Shown here: piece by piece, positions 22,813 to 26,666 of the stretch | How positions within the stretch are numbered: position 1 is the first letter of the stretch | How the letters are laid out: each line of letters opens with the position of its first letter | NCBI GenBank assembly: GCA_032125735.1 | Contig: JAQBBZ010000355.1 | Span: 1-26,666, forward strand | Direction of reading: 5' to 3' | Origin: Labilibaculum sp032125735 | GTDB lineage: Bacteria; Bacteroidota; Bacteroidia; Bacteroidales; Marinifilaceae | DNA: 26,666 bases | Translations under genes and position numbers: made by a program | Notes under the pieces: model-generated | What the model was told of the DNA's origin: nothing | What the model saw: the letters and a program-made list of their open reading frames with translations, nothing else | Databases searched by the model: none

Positions 22813-24969
22813 ATGAAAAGAATATTCCTTTTAACCTATTTACTAGTTATTTGTGCCCTTTTTTCGGCTACTAATGCTCAAACAAAAAAACTGAGTATGG
22901 AAGATGCTATTTTGGGTCAATGGGGCAAGTTTTACCCCGAAAACTTATCTCAATTATCATGGAAAGGCGAGAGTAACCTGATATCCTATGTTTCAAATAA
23001 TGAAATTATGGCAGCTAAGCCAGGAGAAGAGGCGAAGGTCGTTTATTGTCTTGCAGATTTAAATGAGATCTTAAAGTCAGCAGGAATTGAAGAAATAAGT
23101 CGATTCCCAAAATATTCATGGATAAGTGAAGATGTGATTGAATATATTTATGGAGGTAAATTACTACAAATTGATTTGCTTACTAAGAAGCTTTTATTAA
23201 AATTGGAAATTAACTCTCAGGCAGAAAATACTGAATTTTGTGCAGGTAATTCATCAATTGCATATACGATTGAAAATAACTTGTACATAAGCAGTACGGA
23301 TGGAAATGAGTTGGCGATAACCTCTGATGAGGATAAGAATATTGTAAACGGACAGACAGTTAGTAGAAGTGAGTATGGTATAAACGATGGGATTTTTTGG
23401 GATCCAAAAGGGGAGTATCTGGCCTTTTATCGTAAGGATGAGAGTAAGGTTAGCTCATTTCCGTTGGTAGATATCAGCACACGAGTTGGTGATTTAATGG
23501 AAATTAAATATCCGATGGCTGGAATGGGAAGTGAAGCGGTAAGTTTGGGTGTTTATAATCTTAAGGATAAATCTACAGTTTGGATTCAGCCTGATGATTT
23601 TGGTTCGGATCAATATTTGACGAATATCAGCTGGGGTGCAGATGGGAAATTTATTTATATTCAAGTATTGAATCGTGCATCGGATCATGCTAAATTAAAT
23701 AAGTATGAAGCCGCTACTGGTAAATTTGTAAAAACTCTGTTCGAAGAAAAAGATGATAGATGGGTAGAGCCTTCACATGAACTGATTTTCTTAAAGAATA
23801 ATCCAAATCAATTTATTTATCAGACTAATAATCGGGATGGTTTTAATCATGCTTATTTGTATGATGTTGAAGGTAAATTAATCAAGCAATTAACATCAGG
23901 AGATTGGGAAATTACCGAGATTTTAGGTTTCGATAATGGAGAGAAGAACCTATTTTTTGTATCCACGGAAGTGAGCCCGATAGAAAGACATGCATACAAA
24001 TTGAATTTAAAAACAGGCAAGCGCATTCGATTAACGATGGATGAGGGGACTCATGCAGTTCAGGCTAGTGCTGATGGCAAATACATTATTGATAATTATA
24101 GTAGCTTAAATGTGCCACGGAAAATTAATATTGCTGATGCAAAAGGCAAAGTGATAAAAGAATTGGTGAATGCAGAAAATAAGCTAATTGATTATAATTT
24201 AGGTGAAATTTCTTTGGGAACAATTAAATCGGCAGATGAAAAAACTGATTTACATTACCGTATGGTGAAACCTGCAGACTTTGATCCAAACAAAGAATAT
24301 CCGGTAGTTGTTTACGTTTATGGAGGTCCTCATGCACAAATGGTAACTAATAATTGGTTGGGAGGAGCATCTTTATGGGAGCAATATATGGCTCAGAATG
24401 GTTATTTAATCTATGTTTTGGATAACAGGGGATCATCAAATAGAGGGAAAGAGTTTGAAGCTGTAATTCACCGTCAGTGCGGTCAGCCGGAAATGGCTGA
24501 TCAAATGAAAGGTGTTGAGTTTTTGAAATCATTGCCATATGTTGATGCCGATCGTTTTGGTGTTCATGGTTGGAGTTATGGTGGTTTCATGACCATTTCA
24601 TTAATTACAAATTATCCTGATGTGTTTAAAGTTGCTGTGGCTGGAGGTCCGGTAATTGATTGGAAATGGTACGAAGCGATGTATGGAGAGCGCTATATGG
24701 ATACTCCTGAAGAGAATCCTGAAGGATATGCAAAAACCTCGTTAATTGCGAAAGCAAAGGATTTAAAAGGAAAGCTTTTAATTTGTCAGGGAGCAATAGA
24801 TAATACCGTTCTATGGCAGCACAGTTTGAATTTTGTTCGTGAGTGCATAAAGAATAATGTTCAGGTTGATTATTTTCCATATCCTCGTGCAGAGCACAAC
24901 GTACGTGGGCGCGACCGTATTCATTTGAAACAAAAAGTGAGCAATTATTTCGATGACTATTTGAAATAA
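22813..24969 (+). CDS. Secreted S9B-family dipeptidyl peptidase IV-like prolyl peptidase
   Basis: Exported serine peptidase that removes X-Pro-type dipeptides from peptide N-termini. The ATG at 22813 gives 718 residues starting with a signal peptide (MKRIFLLTYLLVICALFSATNAQ). An upstream ATG at 22702 would place it inside a hydrophilic extension and precede the predicted promoter. The N-terminal beta-propeller (DPPIV_N) spans about 75-440, with AFYRKDESKVSSFPLVD. The alpha/beta-hydrolase domain has Ser588 (GWSYGGF), Asp663 (GAIDNTV) and His695 (AEHNVRGRD). The order and spacing fit the catalytic triad. Monocistronic, followed by a long hairpin terminator. Confidence 0.94.
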   Translation: MKRIFLLTYLLVICALFSATNAQTKKLSMEDAILGQWGKFYPENLSQLSWKGESNLISYVSNNEIMAAKPGEEAKVVYCLADLNEILKSAGIEEISRFPKYSWISEDVIEYIYGGKLLQIDLLTKKLLLKLEINSQAENTEFCAGNSSIAYTIENNLYISSTDGNELAITSDEDKNIVNGQTVSRSEYGINDGIFWDPKGEYLAFYRKDESKVSSFPLVDISTRVGDLMEIKYPMAGMGSEAVSLGVYNLKDKSTVWIQPDDFGSDQYLTNISWGADGKFIYIQVLNRASDHAKLNKYEAATGKFVKTLFEEKDDRWVEPSHELIFLKNNPNQFIYQTNNRDGFNHAYLYDVEGKLIKQLTSGDWEITEILGFDNGEKNLFFVSTEVSPIERHAYKLNLKTGKRIRLTMDEGTHAVQASADGKYIIDNYSSLNVPRKINIADAKGKVIKELVNAENKLIDYNLGEISLGTIKSADEKTDLHYRMVKPADFDPNKEYPVVVYVYGGPHAQMVTNNWLGGASLWEQYMAQNGYLIYVLDNRGSSNRGKEFEAVIHRQCGQPEMADQMKGVEFLKSLPYVDADRFGVHGWSYGGFMTISLITNYPDVFKVAVAGGPVIDWKWYEAMYGERYMDTPEENPEGYAKTSLIAKAKDLKGKLLICQGAIDNTVLWQHSLNFVRECIKNNVQVDYFPYPRAEHNVRGRDRIHLKQKVSNYFDDYLK

Positions 24970-24997
24970 GAGGCAAAAAAAAGCTGTAAAAATAAAT

Positions 24998-25052
24998 AAA
25001 TCGTCATCCCAATTCCGATATTTTTCGGCAATTTTGGGATGACGATTTTTTT
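24998..25052 (+). terminator. Long hairpin terminator after the S9 peptidase gene
   Basis: Outer perfect 15-bp stem AAATCGTCATCCCAA / TTGGGATGACGATTT enclosing a smaller CCGA / TCGG hairpin with TATTTT loop. Seven T follow (25046-25052). Unusually long and nested for a terminator, so it may also be a dispersed palindromic element. Confidence 0.75.
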
Positions 25053-25111
25053 GTTCCAGTAGTGTTGTTTGTGATGATTGTAAGTGGCACTGATTTAAAT
25101 AAATTACCAAA

Positions 25112-26443
25112 TTGAAAACGCAAACCAGTTATAAAAGTATTTGGAAAATTGCATATCCTATTATTATAGGTAGTGTCGCGCAGAATATAATTGCTGTGAC
25201 GGATACTGCATTTCTCGGGCATTTAAGTGAAACAGCCTTGGGTGCAGCTGCAATTGCGACAATCTTCTATTTTGCAATTGTTATGCTTGCCTGGGGTTTT
25301 GGATTGGGAGCTCAAATTGTTATTGCCAGAAGAGTTGGAGAAGGCAATCTAAAACTTGTGGGTAAAACCTTCGATCATGCTTTGTATTTTTTACTGGTTT
25401 TAGCTGTTCTATTGGTAGGATTTATGGAAATTCAGGCTCCACCTATTTTGAAAGCCATCGTGAAATCGAATGCAATATATGATGCCAGTATGGAATACAT
25501 CTCGTATCGTGCATGGGGAATCATGTTTGCCTGTGTTAATCTATTGTTTAGAGGCTTTTACATAGGTGTAGGAAAAACAAAAATACTTGGTTGGAGTACT
25601 GCCTTTATGGCAATAATCAATGTGTTTTTTGATTACGTTCTGATATTTGGAGAGTGGGGATTTCCTGAGATGGGGATAAAAGGTGCAGCAATTGCTTCAG
25701 TAATCTCAGAAGCTTGTGTAATGGTATTTTTCATTGTTTATACGCTAAAAAAAGTACCTGTTAAAACATATGAGTTGTTCAAATTTATGAAGATTGATTG
25801 GGAGTTGTATACTCGATTAATTAAAGTGTCTTTTCCAATGATGATTCAGAATTTTCTCGCCTTATCGTGTTGGTTTGTTTTCTTTTTGATGGTAGAAAGG
25901 ATGGGCGAAAGAGAACTGGCAATTTCAAATATTGTAAGAAGTATTTATGTGTTGATGATGGTGCCGGTTTGGTCTTTCGCATCCGCCGCCAGCACGTTGG
26001 TGAGTCAGGTGATTGGGGAGGGAGCTTACAATGAGGTGATGCCGGTAATTTGGCGAACAGTAAAACTCTCATTTCTGTCTGTTTTAGCATTGGTTGGTAT
26101 CTGTATTATTATTCCAGAACAAGTCATTTCAATTTATACCGTGGAGCTAAGCTTGATCGCTGAAACGAAACCTGTATTGTATGTGGTTTTTGGTGCGACT
26201 TTGATTTTCCCTGTTGCAGTGACTCTTTTTCATGGTGTTTCAGGCAGTGGAAATACTTTTCATGCTATGTTGCTCGAGATGGCGGTTTTAGCTTGTTATT
26301 TGGGCGGAGTATACCTATTAATCGTAGTTTTTAAGATGCCAATTTCAGGTGTATGGATTTCGGAGTATTTTTATGCAGGATTTATGGGTTTGAGCTCATG
26401 GCTGTATCTAAAACATGCTAATTGGAAAGAAAGTAATATTTAG
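25112..26443 (+). CDS. MATE-family multidrug/metabolite efflux transporter
   Basis: Inner-membrane cation-coupled antiporter of 443 residues with about 12 hydrophobic helices in two halves. The N-terminal family pattern IAYPIIIGSVAQNIIAVTDTAFLG is at about 13-36. GFGLGAQIVIARRVGEGN, RGFYIGVGKTK and the second-half equivalents (AASTLVSQVIGEG, FHGVSGSGNT) are present. The start is a TTG at 25112. No in-frame ATG lies close upstream, and the first internal Met (about 73) would remove two helices. The substrate cannot be assigned. It ends 27 nt before the stop of the convergent partial gene. Confidence 0.92.
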   Translation: MKTQTSYKSIWKIAYPIIIGSVAQNIIAVTDTAFLGHLSETALGAAAIATIFYFAIVMLAWGFGLGAQIVIARRVGEGNLKLVGKTFDHALYFLLVLAVLLVGFMEIQAPPILKAIVKSNAIYDASMEYISYRAWGIMFACVNLLFRGFYIGVGKTKILGWSTAFMAIINVFFDYVLIFGEWGFPEMGIKGAAIASVISEACVMVFFIVYTLKKVPVKTYELFKFMKIDWELYTRLIKVSFPMMIQNFLALSCWFVFFLMVERMGERELAISNIVRSIYVLMMVPVWSFASAASTLVSQVIGEGAYNEVMPVIWRTVKLSFLSVLALVGICIIIPEQVISIYTVELSLIAETKPVLYVVFGATLIFPVAVTLFHGVSGSGNTFHAMLLEMAVLACYLGGVYLLIVVFKMPISGVWISEYFYAGFMGLSSWLYLKHANWKESNI

Positions 26444-26470
26444 TTTTTTAGCATTGAAAAGAATCCATTA

Positions 26471-26666
26471 CTATTCGAAAGGAACAACTTCTGGTTGAGT
26501 GACTCTAAAATCATTGAACTTAGGTCTTTCTTCCCCAGATATGCGATATTCAAATTGATTAAAATCGGAGGGCGCTTTTGGATAAAAAGCAAGGCGTAAC
26601 TGTATGGTTTTAAAGACTAGATTTTCGTTGTGTAAACGAATACCAAATCCTACACCATAATAGAAT
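26471..26666 (-). CDS. C-terminal fragment of a probable outer-membrane beta-barrel protein (runs off window)
   Basis: Minus-strand open frame of 64 residues that enters from the right edge and ends with TAG at 26471-26473. It is too short for a standalone gene call. It begins with YYGVGFGIRLHNENLVFKT and continues QLRLAFYPKAPSDFNQF, alternating hydrophobic and polar residues as in the last strands of an outer-membrane barrel. A hydrophilic tail ends in VVPFE. The lack of a terminal aromatic residue means the tail extends beyond the barrel. Family not determined. It could be a surface-antigen or capsule-related barrel. Confidence 0.6.
   Translation of the reverse strand, partial: FYYGVGFGIRLHNENLVFKTIQLRLAFYPKAPSDFNQFEYRISGEERPKFNDFRVTQPEVVPFE

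Overview
The window reads as a chromosomal segment of a marine-type Bacteroidota, probably of the Bacteroidales/Marinilabiliales group. This is inferred from low GC, A-rich leaders without Shine-Dalgarno sequences, promoters of the Bacteroidota form TTTG-N17-20-TAnnTTTG, and a typical gene set: a six-domain S1 protein, a secreted DPP-IV-like S9 peptidase, a secreted S41 protease and SiaB/SiaC-family proteins. No tRNA, rRNA, insertion sequence, CRISPR array or phage gene was recognised. No gene-free stretch exceeds 300 bases. The largest are 6394-6679 and 22559-22812, both divergent promoter regions.

Region 1 (1-5600, minus strand) is a nucleotide-sugar operon. Transcription order is UDP-glucose dehydrogenase, UDP-glucuronate decarboxylase, rfbA, rfbC, rfbD and a phosphoglucomutase-type phospho-sugar mutase. 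It would supply UDP-glucuronate, UDP-xylose and dTDP-rhamnose precursors for surface polysaccharide. rfbB is absent here. The mutase frame is broken by an in-frame TAA at 45-47, although clear homology continues past the stop to the window edge.

Region 2 (5745-9819) holds a PhnA-like zinc-ribbon protein (minus) divergent from rpsA, a STAS-domain protein and ribonuclease Z (plus). A complete intrinsic-terminator structure, with a 13-bp perfect stem and 8 T, lies inside the first 35 codons of rnz. It is the most unusual structure in the window.

Region 3 (9857-15663) holds a secreted C1-family cysteine peptidase with an altered catalytic Asn position, a SemiSWEET sugar transporter, guaA, a pseudo-receiver/Hpt protein (minus) and an S41 C-terminal-processing protease. 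Most of these units end in clear hairpin terminators.

Region 4 (15684-22558) holds a THUMP RNA methyltransferase with a TTG start and a SiaB-like/SiaC-like pair. Convergent to these is a three-gene minus-strand operon: a membrane-anchored unknown, a small secreted unknown, and a 1022-residue ABCG-type transporter with an extra N-terminal helical domain and a large extracytoplasmic insertion. This operon is the best candidate for an uncharacterised system.

Region 5 (22760-26666) holds a DPP-IV-like peptidase, a MATE-family transporter with a TTG start, and the C-terminal end of a probable outer-membrane beta-barrel protein on the minus strand.
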